DNA of 64,000 bases. Origin: Boletus sp. NGJ. Lineage: Eukaryota; Basidiomycota; Agaricomycetes; Boletales; Boletaceae. This document shows positions 38,843 through 54,614 of this stretch, piece by piece. Location: NCBI GenBank assembly GCA_019096195.1, contig JAGTXK010000185.1, positions 124,001-188,000 of the forward strand, written 5' to 3'. Each line of letters opens with the position of its first letter. The first letter of the stretch is position 1. Below the pieces are notes generated by a model. The model saw only the letters and a list, made by a program, of their open reading frames with translations, was not told the origin of the DNA and did not search any database. Made by a program: the position numbers and the translations under genes.

Positions 38843-41066
38843 CTATGATATCCTTGATATATCCGCTGTTATGCGGTCTTTTGCAAGACCGGATCCTTGA
38901 CCGACGTACGATAGCAGTGCGTAATTACCCTTTGACAAGAATGATGGATTGATGATGGCTGTACTGTCCACCACCTGAAGGGACCATGAACCCAACCAAA
39001 TTACCGCATACGAACGCAAATGCTTTACCTTCGAGAATTGCTTCAAGCGACTTGGGAACACAAGCACGTCCGGTGCACATTCGTCTTCACTCTCCACTAA
39101 CTTGATCTCTTCCGAGTGCGTAACGTCAAGGTTGACCTCGTGTGCAACGTCGAATGGGGTAGGAAATATCGGGTAAAAGCTATTTAAAGGCCATCAGATG
39201 GACCTCAACGACGTATAGATAGGTTACCTTCGCTGTTGCAACATGTTGCGTGCAAGAATGGACATGCCATCCGTCGCGAGCTCAGATGTCGGCGTCAGTG
39301 GATCGACCTCTGGTGTTCGTTTAAAGAATTCCTCCTTGCGAAGATGGAACAAAGTATCGACGCTCGTGACTGCAAACGAAATCCCGTTGACAGAAAAGCG
39401 GCAAGGGTTTGGAAGTAGGCGAATGCGCTGTATAAGGAATCATTTAAGAGGTGTTCCTGGCGCATAAAGCCAAGCTCACTGGATCCTTGCTAAACTCGGG
39501 TCCGAGTTCGCACTGCGGAAAGACGGCGTGGTCGCTGATCACATCGTTGATACTTGGAACCAACAGTACCGTGCTGTCCGGGGACTGGACCAAGAAATCC
39601 TGGAGTCTCTCGGTAAACTGCCGTTCAAATAACTGTCTAGGTGTCTCGTCCGTGTCCCCGTCCTTGATGCGCGAATTTGTTGCGTCAACAAAAGGACCAA
39701 TCTGGGTGCGCAGGGTAAAATGTCAGAAAAGTTTTGAAGCGGACAAGCCTTATCGTACCAGAAGGACGACAGCAGGCTTACTTTCTTTCACTTTGTCAAG
39801 CAAGCTTGCCCAGGGTTTATATTCCAAGTCCGAGTCCAGGCTGAACGGCCCGCACGCGATACACATCGAAAAGGTAGCGTTTGCATCACTCGGAGGTGAC
39901 GAAGGCATTTTGATCGGGGGCAACTGGAATGATGTATACCAATTGGTCCTGATAAAGCTTTTGTGATGGAAGGAGTGTAGCGCACCGACAATAGTTCTTC
40001 TACGAGGAAGAAGCCACCTCCACCATTGCGGCCACGTAGTGCCACAATTGCACCAGGAAAGAAGCTCATCCCACCAATGCCTTTGATTCCGCCCCGCAAC
40101 TTGGTTTCAGGGAGCGAAGCGTATTGGGACGCGGACGCCGGATCCCATCATACGTGAGGATTCCAGGACCAAAGATGACTCGTTTAGTTTTGCCCCCGAG
40201 GCTGATAATTCTGCGTCATGGACTATCCTCCCGACTACGGTGGTAGTTTCCTGGCATAAGTGTGAATTACATGCATAGTCGGGCGAGGGAAACAGACCTC
40301 TGTGGCAGCGCTTGGATCGGCAAACTCATCGACATGATAATGTCTCTGAACGAGATCAGCAAATTCGTCGATGCGATCATCCAAAGCTAGTCCATTGCGC
40401 AATCAGCTGGCTCGTGAAGACTCGAAACGAAAGAAATAAAAACACCTTCACTCCTCCCAGACACTTTCTCGTACATGTACCGATCTGGGCCGCAGTACTA
40501 TCAGCAGACGCGCGGTGTGATCCACGATGCCCTCACAAGCTCGATTTTTCAGAGATTGTTCGTCCGATCTCGGCCCTTCAAACACAACTCTGCTCGGTCC
40601 CGAAAACTCGGAGACCTCTGACTTGATGATGCCCGACCGCAGTGGTCCAATCTTCAGACCCGCATCGAGGGTCCTCGCCATCGGCGCCTTTGCAATCCCA
40701 CGCGCCCTGCCTCGCCCTCTTTCAAAGATGGCTGCGCTCCGCGAAGCAGCTTCCTGCTTCGTGGCATTGAGTTTGCCCAGTTCCTGTTGAAGTCTTGCCT
40801 TGAGATCGGGGACGGATTGGAGGGTGAAAATGGCAAGGGTTCTCGTGTTGGAATAGGAGAGTGCTTGCCACTTGTATGAGAGGGATTCCACGGTTAGATT
40901 GTACATTTTGCACATGCTCATGCCTTGGGTTGTATCACAAAAACGCGTGGGCAGATGACTGTGGGAGGTCTCGAACGCGCTTACATTCTTTGACGAGTGC
41001 ATCATCCGCGGCTACGGCCTCGGTAAAGTACTGGGCGATTTCGCTGCGGTAGGCGTCGAGTGACAT
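38843..41066 (-). CDS. POLA2: DNA polymerase alpha-primase subunit B
   Basis: Regulatory B subunit that tethers the polymerase-primase complex to the replisome. The start is ATG 41066 (MSLDAYRSEIAQYFTEAV). It has an N-terminal helical domain with MYNLTVESLSYKWQAL. The OB fold and inactive calcineurin-like phosphoesterase fold follow: RIDEFADLVQRHYHVDEFAD near 40350, GPFVDATNSRIKDGDTDET near 39680, VLLVPSINDVISDHAVFPQ near 39550 and the C-terminal DVLVFPSRLKQF...VVDSTAIINPSFLSKG. End at 38843. About nine exons. Replication partner RPA1 is also in the window, but the two are not adjacent. Confidence 0.92.
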
Positions 41067-41428
41067 GTACAGTGCTCGCGTAGACGGACGGAGGAAGAGA
41101 GTCACGCCCAAGCAAGCAGACACGGTGTGTTTACGTATTTGTAGTTGCCACAGGCGCGACATGCCCATGCTCCGCCAGCAAGATCCATGTATGGAGTGAT
41201 ATATTAGAGTATCTGCATGTGCACGTTAACCCTACAAGTGATAATACAAGTACAAAACGGTAGGATAGTGATACGGTGCAAGGAGGCGATCAGATTCGGG
41301 GGGTAGACAGGGTAGGGCATGGGGTTGAGCCACGGGACAGATATGATCAAGGCGACAGCGGGAATAGTGAACAGCAACACAGAGCCTGAGAGGATACAGC
41401 GAGAATGAACAGTTTCAAAAGTGCGGTT
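41067..41428. other. Gap between POLA2 start and IGO1 stop
   Basis: About 360 bp that must hold the POLA2 promoter and the IGO1 3' end. No coding exon was recognised. Confidence 0.5.
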
Positions 41429-42002
41429 TTATGCCTCTTGGTCTTCTCCGTTTGTGAGCCTGTTGTATTCCCTGTCTTCTTTCGAGTTCGAGTCGATTTC
41501 AGACTGAGACAGCGAACTTTCGCGTGCAGAACTGTTCGTTGGTGATATAGACAGACCCCCTTGATGCGAGGTTGGAGGCGATGATGCATGAGGGATACTG
41601 ACGCGGTCAACGATGAGTGGGATGTGACGGGGTGTGTGATTGATACATACTTTTCGGGATTGGGGATAGCAGTGCCAACGGTGTTTTGGGGAGCGACACC
41701 CGCTTTCGACAGTGCATAATCACCCGAGTCAAAGTATTTGCGATCCTGATGACAGGATGTCCTCTCAGCGGACGTTTACGGACCGCCATGCTGAGCGCAG
41801 CGACTGACCTTTTGCATTTTAGTGAGGATGTTCTTGTGTGTAGGCAATTTTCCATACAGCCGGAAGAGTTTCTGCTCTTCCTCTGTCATCTTCTAGAGGA
41901 ATGAACGAGGGGTGAGATGGTAGGAACGACCACCCAAGTTGTAGGTCGCTGCGGCGATCAACTCACGCTGATGTCGATCTTGTTGCGCTTTGCGGGGAGC
42001 AT
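41429..42002 (-). CDS. IGO1: Endosulfine/ARPP-19 family PP2A inhibitor (Igo1-like)
   Basis: Small, disordered signalling protein which, when phosphorylated by a Greatwall/Rim15 kinase, inhibits PP2A-B55 and controls quiescence and mitotic entry. Spliced product: MLPAKRNKIDIS (exon 1 from ATG 42002), then KMTEEEQKLFRLYGKLPTH, then across an intron DRKYFDSGDYALSKAG and a Ser-rich tail ending NRLTNGEDQEA at 41429. FDSGDY is the invariant site; its Ser is the Greatwall phosphoacceptor. The protein of about 130 residues has the usual family size. Exon joins all keep frame with four exons. Identity is very secure. Confidence 0.93.
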
Positions 42003-42226
42003 GGCGATGGGAGGTTGTCGTCGACGAGCAAAGAGGAGGAGCGGTCAAGCCTTGAAGCTTGGGGAGAAGGAGGACACCAGGACAGAATTCTTTGGAGATC
42101 ACTGTAATCACTGCACCTAGAAATAGCGGTGAGGCGGAGTTTGAATTCTGCCACCTCATGTTTCGGAACTCGGGTGCCGCTTACCCTCGCGTTTGAAATA
42201 CAGCCGTATTATGTACACCTACAATA

Positions 42227-44144
42227 TTAACTTACTACGGGGTCGTCCCAGTCCAGATTGCATGTCAAGTCCGGAGTCTTTCTCTCCTCGTCCTCCAACA
42301 ACATCGAATCTAAATCATCCTCCACCTCGTCGCGCTCGGAGGAACTATCCAAAGTTTCAAAGCTTTCTGCATCGATTTGGCAGGTCCCCGATTTCTGCGT
42401 CAGCTGTTCATACTTCTCGGAATAACAGTCATGCGATGCATGTGATGGTGAATGAGTTAGGTTTGCGAGCAATACCAAAGTTTCGGAATCTTCCAGGTAG
42501 GCTAACTGAGAAGCATTGTAGCGCAATCCGCTCGCAGCTGGTGGCTTGCAATAGTCGACATCCAGATGGTGATAATGAGTAAAAGAGTAGCCTTGCGGAG
42601 AACGCGTGGTGATGCTTGCCAATGGGGTAGATGCACTGATAAGAGATTCGTCCGATCGGGCATCCAGCTCGCGTTCGCCCAGACTCGTAGCTGCGTCACG
42701 TAGAGGCCACATCCCATCCTCAGGCCAATATTCTTCAGCGAATACATCCATCTCTTCTTGCAATGTGTAGCAGGGATCGGCCACAAGTGCACAAGGTGAC
42801 GTCGCAATTCCGGGCAGCTCGACCCAGGAGGCTTCATCGTTGATCCCTGCGTCGGGTATACGCGGTAGCAGACTGTCGTCGTCATCTTGTGGCAATGACA
42901 CGAATTGGGGCGTTGCTGCGGGCTACACACTTCGTGTACGACGTATGTCCTCACTTAGGTAACTGGATATGACCGACCTTGAAACGGCGCTGGGGAACTC
43001 CCACCCGGAAAAGTTGCTCCATACTCTCGCACAGAACCTCTGCGTCCGTGAGAACAGGCGTCGCGGGGAGATTATCTATTTCCTTTTCCGAGGTCTCAGA
43101 GACTGCGTCGTCAGTGTATGAGGATAGAGCGACGGTGCAAGTCTGGCGGACAAATTTACGATGGCTGCGAGCAATCTGTGATTTCATAGTCGGAATCAAT
43201 AGTGAAAAACCCGCGGACCAAGTATACCTTTAAAAGACGCTTGCATTTCGATATGAACCCTTGGTTTTGCGACCGGATCATTATTTCCACGATAGAGTGG
43301 CCGATGGAGGGCAAGTATTGCATCTCTAGGTCAAGCCTCTGGCAGAAAAGTGAGCGACGCCTTGAAAGGTGACGCGTAGACGGACCTACCTTGCACCAAG
43401 GTCCAAAAATGAGTGGGTAACGGCTATATATTAATCAAGTGCGCATTGATCCAAGCTCAATCAATGACAACGTACCCTACGAAATGGTATATTAAAAATT
43501 GTTCAGTCACACGATTGAGGAGCGCTTCGGCGGGGAGAAAGAGGGTTTGGGAAAAAGGATTAGCTTCTTCTAACAAATGGCCGGAATTGACAGTGTCGCT
43601 GCGCCTTGCAACGGTCTGCCAAATATAGGCAAGGTGTAAGGAAACAAGATTGGCATGGGGACGTGACGCGTGAGGTAATGGGCGTGAAGGTGTCAACGTC
43701 ACTTGAAACACGGGATCAGATATGATTATGGGCAACGGTGATAGGAGATTGTGGCCAACATTTGGAAAGGCCGTCTGCGTCGTCGACAAAAGGACGCGAC
43801 ACATTGTTAAGACCGAGTTGGTCTGCGTTCTATAGAGGGAAACATGAGTGCACGAAAAGAAGATGGTGTTGCAAGCATGCCGCTTTCAACTGCGTCTGGA
43901 GGTGGTGCACGAGTCCAGAGCGCGCGATGTCGTGCGCGGGTATTTGGTGGCCGTCGAGCGACCCGGAGAACGAGATCGTCAGATCGGATAGCCAGAGAAC
44001 GTCGATGTCTTTTGGTAGGCGCCCTTTGACGCTGTGTACGGCGTCGGAGGGTGAGCCATGCACCAAATTATGGGTGATTTTGAGACGGAGGGCGTGGTCT
44101 TGCGACGCGACGCGGATGGAGGACGAGGAGGTGAAGGAGGGCAT
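42227..44144 (-). CDS. Unrecognised multi-exon protein
   Basis: A minus-strand series of open exons from ATG 44144 (MPSFTSSSSIRVASQDHAL) to the stop at 42227 (DWDDPVVS). Segments in order: an N-terminal part with LPKDIDVLWLSDLTISFSG, a part with SDPVFQVTLTPSRPLPHA, then MQYLPSIGHSIVEIMIRS with FISKCKRLLK joined over a clean 50-nt-class intron (about 43177-43227) to IARSHRKFVRQTC, and an acidic, Ser-rich C-terminal third. Long open frames, good splice sites and a frame-keeping join argue for a real gene. I recognise no domain, signal peptide or membrane segment. It diverges from PKC1 with about 190 bp between ATGs. Confidence 0.6.
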
Positions 44145-44336
44145 GGACGACAGGGGCAAAGGGAATGATAAATATTTATTGTATGTAATAGGAAGATTAC
44201 GAGATAGCTAACTAAAAATAAAATTTGGATAGGGTTATTATCTCGGTATCACAGCCTCGTCCGCCCATCATCGACGGCCTACTTCGCCAACCAGAGCTTG
44301 ATCACACGGGGATCCGCCTTTTGCATTTGAACGGTC

Positions 44337-48258
<3,922 letters not shown>

Positions 48259-48438
48259 TGGACCTTTTTAAAAACGGCATTTTATCTCTCTCTTGTTGTT
48301 GCTACAATAATACATACACACGCTCTGTTCATTTCTACTGCCTGTACTTGGATAGTTTTGCAAACGATGTTGTAAAATGACGACGATATAGCTCACCCTC
48401 TGTCTCTATTGTAGTAGTCACTGCGTTTCGAAACGAGC

Positions 48439-48760
48439 TTATTGACGTTTTGCATTGGTGGAGACGATGTGAGCACCCGTTCCGGGCACCGTTCTGGGAT
48501 CGTCAGGCAGCTGATTTTGACCGCGCATCAACTCATGGAAGCTTTGCCAGAGGGAAGCGATTGTCTCGTATTCCCTCGTCATCCCAAGCACTTCTTCCAG
48601 CTTGCGATTCAGGACGTTACTTGAGGACAGCAATTCCTCGAACCCCTGGTTGATCATGAGTCGCTTTCTCGATGGATTGAAACCGCCACCTTACAGCGGT
48701 GATCTCTGCAGAGAGCCGATCGCGCTCTCGCTCGAAGAAAGTGGGCTCCTTTTGTGACAT
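48439..48760 (-). CDS. DAD1: DASH/Dam1 complex subunit Dad1
   Basis: Small coiled-coil subunit of the DASH ring that couples kinetochores to microtubules. Exon 1 from ATG 48760 reads MSQKEPTFFERERDRLSAEI; a 49-nt-class intron joins it to GFEELLSSSNVLNRKLEEV, then YETIASLWQSFHELM. The FERER start and the GFEELLSSxNxLNRxLEEV helix are diagnostic. About 90 residues, ending in TNAKRQ at 48439. Convergent with PKC1. Confidence 0.92.
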
Positions 48761-48948
48761 GAACCAGTGCTGTGAAGCTCGGAAAGCAGAGCAGGTGAAA
48801 CTTGTATGCTGTATTGAGACAGGGTCATAGTAGTGCTACCCGCAGTCACGCTGGCGCTCGGACCATGAGGCTATAAGAATCCGAGTCCGGTTTCCCTTTG
48901 CGTGCTTCCCTCGTTTTCTGGCTCTGCGTTCACGTTCACTTTGACAAC

Positions 48949-49572
48949 ATGGCTCCCACTCCCATCGAAGACATCGACTTCTCAGAGCTGTGCGACAAGA
49001 TCCTCGAGGTCTTACGCGCGTTGTGGACGTTCGTGTCCGACCTCTGCCTCGCGCTCTGGTCCTACGTCTCCCAGGCATTCTGGGTCGTGTGGACTTATCC
49101 CCCCTTTGAAACCTTCCGGAACGACTTCATGGTAGCCTTGATCGCCCTGAAGGATTACGGTCCGTCTCGTTTCCCACCATCGCAAATGCACCTTGCTCAC
49201 CCTCGTCCTTTTCTGTTCTCTAGCAATCGCACATCCCTTCACGACCACAGCGATCGCCGTTCTCGCGTACATCTTCGTCCCGGTGGTGCTCAACACGCTC
49301 AAACGCGCACTTTTGCATTGTGGCGGATTTAGGAAACGTGGCGTACTGCGTGGTATCGTATCCTTTACGCCCGCCTTTCCGTGGAGAATCGTGTTTTGGC
49401 TGACGACCGGCTCGCGCGGGTGGTTTTTATTATTATTATATACCTAGGTTCCTATGCCGCCAATTATCAATCAACGAGATTCGGTGGGAACGTGCCGAGG
49501 AACTCAACGTTTGCACGGTTTCAATCACAAGGGGCGAGGGTCGGTGGCACGGGGTCTCTCAGTTGGGACTAG
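48949..49572 (+). CDS. Small membrane protein resembling the IFI6/ISG12 family
   Basis: Three exons from ATG 48949 (MAPTPIEDIDFSELCDKIL). The N-terminal half is amphipathic and aromatic-rich (ALWSYVSQAFWVVWTYPPF). After intron 1 comes one hydrophobic segment (PFTTTAIAVLAYIFVPVV). The last exon, joined at Gly-Ser, gives GSYAANYQSTRFGGNVPR and NSTFARFQSQGA. The spacing G-F-x3-G-V-x2-G-S-x-A-A-x2-Q-S and the later S-x-F-A-x2-Q-S-x-G-A follow the IFI6/27-like repeat, but with basic and polar residues where small hydrophobic ones are usual. In animals this family sits in mitochondria or ER; the role in fungi is unknown. Confidence 0.6.
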
Positions 49573-49840
49573 TAGTGGTTGATCTCGTTGGGATATACCC
49601 GTTCTCCCTGGTACTTTACCGCGGCGCTGCCAGGGTTGCACATCGACTGATTAATGACTTGTATGTTTACTGGTCTTGGGTATGCTTGTATGCTCCAGCA
49701 ATATTCACGATAAATTTGATTGACCTCGAAGCAATGACTAGGGTAGTGAGCAAATCCTCGCAAGTGTAACCATACAACATAAGTAGCAAATGCAGATGAC
49801 AGTGGATACAAGCAGATCCTCTTCCCACACACAATCCCGT

Positions 49841-52800
49841 CTACAAAAATCCGCTCTCTTGCAACAAACGCGCCATCTTTTCGTCTTCCCTTTCACGAGG
49901 TTCCCGCTCCAAGCTGAGATTCCAGAACACGTCGCCAACGTCGACCTGGTCATTGAACTTTCCAAGTGACTCTTCGATGTACATCTGAACCGCAGAAAGC
50001 GGATGGAAGTGATGAGGTAGAGTTTGCCAACGCTGGATATCTTGGATGACTTCGGAGGCCATCTGGCGCTTCCGAAAATTGACCAAATTACCTGGTAGGG
50101 TATCCTTGGAACCGTCTTGAATGAACGTGAGCGTGGTAAGGAAGACACCTGGGCCGTCAAGTCAGAATCCAACCAACGCACCCGTGCGGTATGTCCTTAC
50201 CAATAAAGGGCACGCACGGAGGCGCAACCTTTGCGAGCGTCGAACGATAATTGGTAAAATTCTTTCCCGAATCAATTGTCATCTCGCATGCATTCAGCTG
50301 CGTCATGTGTCGGGAATTGACTTGTTCCCAAGAGCGCTTCAACCGGCGAATAGGAGGCGAATTTAGACCAGATACGATAGCAACCATACTTGAATAATTA
50401 TGCAAAAACCGACAACGCTGTCACGGGCGGGTCAACGGCAAGCTCTGATGCCATACAAATCACTCACCTCAGCGATGAGGATAAATTGTTTGAGAATATT
50501 TGCTCGTTTCCTGGAGTCTTCATAAGAGAGGACTGTATCAGCAACCCAGTTGGCAATCTTGTGCGGCATTAGCTCATCTGTTTATACAAAGGAGTAATAC
50601 CCACCCTATTGCTGGTTTGAATGACCCGAGCGATATTATCATTGTAGTCAGTCTTTTGTTCCCGAGATCTCGATAGACATTCCATGGGGCGGATTCTTTG
50701 ATACAACTGGCTTTCCAAAATCGTCAACTGTCGCGCTAATTCCAGGGAGTCGACGTCAAGCAGTTTCACTCGCTTGCCTGTCTTGGGCACGATGGATGTC
50801 GGAGGGGACACCAGATTCGGCGTGATCGTCTTTTTGAGTTCTCCAGCGCGCTGAGAATCTCGTCAAATTCAAGGCATTATCGTAATCTCGCATGACCTAC
50901 AGCACGATCGATCAAAATCACAAGTTGCTTAGATATTGCAATCTTGCTGACAGCATCTCGCAGTAAAAACTCCTTCATCCGGTCGAGAATGTACATGTCT
51001 TCCTTCTCGAGAAAATCGTCGTCGGCTACCATAGCTTTGAATGTATTGAGCACCCTACAAGAGACTTTGTGAAGAACAGGCCAGACGAAAACAAAAAGAG
51101 CGAACCTCATTTGGATGATGTGTTGCTTGAGTTTCTTCCACTCCTCCAACTCCGTAGGAGTTAGGCTATTAGGTGGCTGGATGTAGAAGCGTCGGACGAG
51201 GAGATCGAAAAGTTCCTCTAGCGTTGTGAATGATTTGTACGTCATCAAGAATGTCTTGATGAAGGTTGGGTCTGATCAACAGGTCATTGGGAAGGTCTGC
51301 CGTGCCGCCACGACAGGTACGTACCACCTGTTTCATGCGACGTGAGGCGTTCTACCAAAGCGGGGACTGTGCCAGCACGAACGCTACCATTTACGTCGAT
51401 GGTCATTTCATTCTTGGTGTAGTCCGGTCGCAGATACCACGGCTTTGTGCTGATGATATGCTCAGGAGCGTCGTCACCGAAAATCTTCTTTATCTTCTGC
51501 GCATTAGTAGCAGTTCGAGTTCCAGTCGCTGTGATACCTTGTTATTAGAGGTGAGGACGGGGCGCTGAAAGGACCCACATTCATCGTCATTTAATGACAC
51601 CGTATCGCTAATGATTGATCCTTCCTTATGCCGTTCTGGTGGAACCAGTGTATGTGCTGATAGAGTATAATCACTTGATGTGGCAATCCGCGTAGAATCG
51701 GGCTTGGAGAGATCCTCCAGAGTGATTGTGTTGTCAGACATCTGAGATTGGCTGCGGAACGATGGAACGCGGTCGGCTTGGACTGTTCCCCTCTTGTTTC
51801 CCTGAGCGCCAAATGCCACCTCAATATCAACGATATCTTCACTCTCCGGGTCGGCAGGATTGAGGGCCGACATGGGCCGCACATCATAGTGACTATCCAT
51901 GATACTTAAGCGCGATACTCGCCACTCGATTGCGCCCTTGTAGTCTCCTTCAGAAATATCTTCTTGATCATGTCCCACGGATAGCAAGGCATCTAGGGTC
52001 TGTAGGAGGAATTGGAGATTCGACTTGATCGATGCAGCTATTGCATCCAAGTAGTCGTAAAGATCTTCCCTATCCGGGGAGGCAACCCTGCCTGAGGACT
52101 GACGGATGTGTTGGGTGGTCAAAAGCATGATGGACGCGTCGTCATAGAGGGCTTGCACGGCCGACTCTAAAGTGCGACTTAATAGCCGTGCCTTGTCCAC
52201 GGTCTGGGCATACAATGCACTGTCTTCCTCGGCAGCAGCTTCTGAGTAAAATCCATCGATATCGACATGGCGAGCGATATGAAGATTGGATACAAACAGC
52301 AGGAGCGTTAAAATCCCTGTGAGAACGTCCCGGCTAGCCATCCACACACGTTGTTCTGTCCCACAGACTAAGTGCCAGGAACGACAATCATGCCAAACGG
52401 TACTCACGAGACTCATTAACCCGGTTTCTCAAAGCGGTGTGGAGGCTTCCGAACTTCGCTTGCACAGACACCATGTGTGTCTTGAATTCTGAAAATGCAT
52501 CCGAGCTGAGGACAGTCTGGGGAAACTCTTCGGTGTCATCAATGGGAACCCAGCCAAATCCCTTCCATGTCCCACCATAGCCAGCTCCAACTAGTCCAAG
52601 TCCAATGTAAATCATGGAGAAGCAACCTTGTACTCGTTTAGCCCCGACCGTTACTTGTTGTTGCTCGCTGTGATATCTCTGGACTTCTACGACAAAAGCC
52701 ACGATAGCCCTGTCGAGCTCTTCTGCATCACTCTCGATGCGAGAGGCGGTTTCCTGGGCAGCAGGACCCGAATCATATTCCATGGCACGTGCGGAGAGAA

Positions 52801-54340
52801 CCAGTTTGGATAATGTTGCCGTGACCTTGCGTTGGGCAGGTTTAAGGAGCGTTTGCGCAGTAGTGGTTTCACGTTGGTCCCGAGCTTCTCGTGGGATGAG
52901 TTGGTTTGGTATATGGGTGGAAGGAGGTGCAGAGATATAAAGAAGGTTGCGAACAGCCACCACGACCGATCTAATAAGGTTGTCAAGGGCTTGTGCGTGT
53001 TCAAGCCGACGATAAACCCCATTAAGTGACTGGTTCTTCTGAACAACGGACGCAATAGCGTTCCGGGCAATATGCGATAGGTCGGAAACCAACTCCGGCA
53101 GAGGAGGTGCAAGGGATTGTTGTAAGGACTGGGCAATTCTCTCGGCAGCAGTGAGCTCCAAGGCAGGATTTCTTTGGACCACAGGAGCTAGCTCCTCCTG
53201 CTGACCATTCTGGGAACTTCTGCTAGTGGAAGGAGAGTTGTCGGGATCCGAAGAGTAGACGGCAGAGTCATCTGAGTCGCTAATAGGTTCAGAGATGCTT
53301 TGACTCCGCTCTCGCACTCCGCGGTCCTGTTGTGCCGTAGAATTCGACCGCGAACGAGTGTTCTGATCTGATTCGTCATGACTACTCAAGAATTCCGAGG
53401 AGGTCGTAGAGGAACCAGTGAGAGCACGAGCGCGGCCCTTCCTGGAAGAAACTTCGGTCTCCGGAAGCGTCCAGCTCACTTGCCCGGTCAGCTTATTCAG
53501 GTAAAAGTACGACATGCCGTCATCGGCGAGTCGTCTAGTCCAAGGTTCCGGGGTGCCCGACCGTTTAGGTACACCAAAGCCAGCTAAGGCAGTCTCCGCC
53601 AGTGCAACCAAACCCAGTCCGGCGCCGGTCCCGGCACGAGCGCTAGGCTGTGAAATGGTCAAGCCAGCAAGATCACCATCAGAAGTGTCATCGATATCGA
53701 GAGGCAAATCGCGAGAGTGTTGACCAGTTTGTGTGTTGACATAGTAAATCTATTGCAACCATTAATTATCACTGTACAGATTAAAATCAGAAATGAAGTA
53801 ACTCACCTGACCGTCCTGCGTAACTTGTGGCATCCAAAAGTCATTTGACATCCCTTCTCCTTCCAAATTGGCATTTCCAAGTTCAAGAAATCCATTGGAA
53901 GAGTCGACCAGCTCGCCTGCGACCCACTCGGGTTCCGAAGCATAGTGGTCGCGAACAATCTCTCTCCGAAGAAGGTCACTCCTTTCCTGCGAGTCCTGCG
54001 AGGCATCGCGTGCCTGTTCAATTTGGCGATGTTGCAACGCTTGCTGTTCATTGTGCGACAACGCGAGTTCCGCTTCCTCGTCGGAGATTATGGTGACATA
54101 GTTCGATGGGAACCAACCCCGTTCGTCTCCGAGAAGGCCATCCCACCAGCCGGATTCCAGCTGAGTCAAGACCTCGATAATGTCGTTCTTGCGAAAGGAT
54201 AACGACGAGGCGTCATTTGTCTGATAATCATATAGTGCGCGACAGAAGAACGTGGTGATATATTGCTCTTCGGGGACCTCCTCCGGACTAACACCGTTCT
54301 GGTAAGTCATACCACCATAAGCGACCCCAAGTGTAGCCAT
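49841..54340 (-). CDS. CDC25: Ras guanine-nucleotide exchange factor, CDC25 type, with SH3 and WW domains
   Basis: Activates Ras by GDP/GTP exchange, feeding cAMP and morphogenesis signalling. From ATG 54340: the SH3 domain (FCRALYDYQTND to GWFPSNYVTII), a WW-like segment joined over an intron (WMPQVTQDGQ, then IYYVNTQTGQHSRDLP), a clear WW domain (PWTRRLADDGMSYFYLNK, SWTLPETE), a long helical middle, RasGEF_N (LMMTYKSFTTLEELFDLLV near 51240) and catalytic RasGEF (LLDVDSLELARQLTILE near 50750; NPLSLVP-like entry; FLHNYSSMVAIVSGLNSP near 50390; PPCVPFIG near 50180; LVNFRKRQMASEVI near 50085). End at 49841. About fourteen exons. Confidence 0.92.
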
Positions 54341-54614
54341 GGACAGGCTATGGAAGAATGACAGATGTTTGCGAGATGCGAGTGGAACGTTGAGGACGAC
54401 GAAGACGGGGGGAGATGGCAGAGTAACATGGATGAAGTCTTCGCGTGGTACCTTCTCTCGCTCACTGGCATGTTACGTAATCACACCCGACCCGTCGCTA
54501 CCAGTGCCACGCCTGCCACGTCTGCGACAAGCTATCACGTCCATTTCATATATTATTTGTATCACAGCAGACCAGCTGTCCAACTATGAACGCTAGAAAA
54601 TTGAATTAAGTTCA

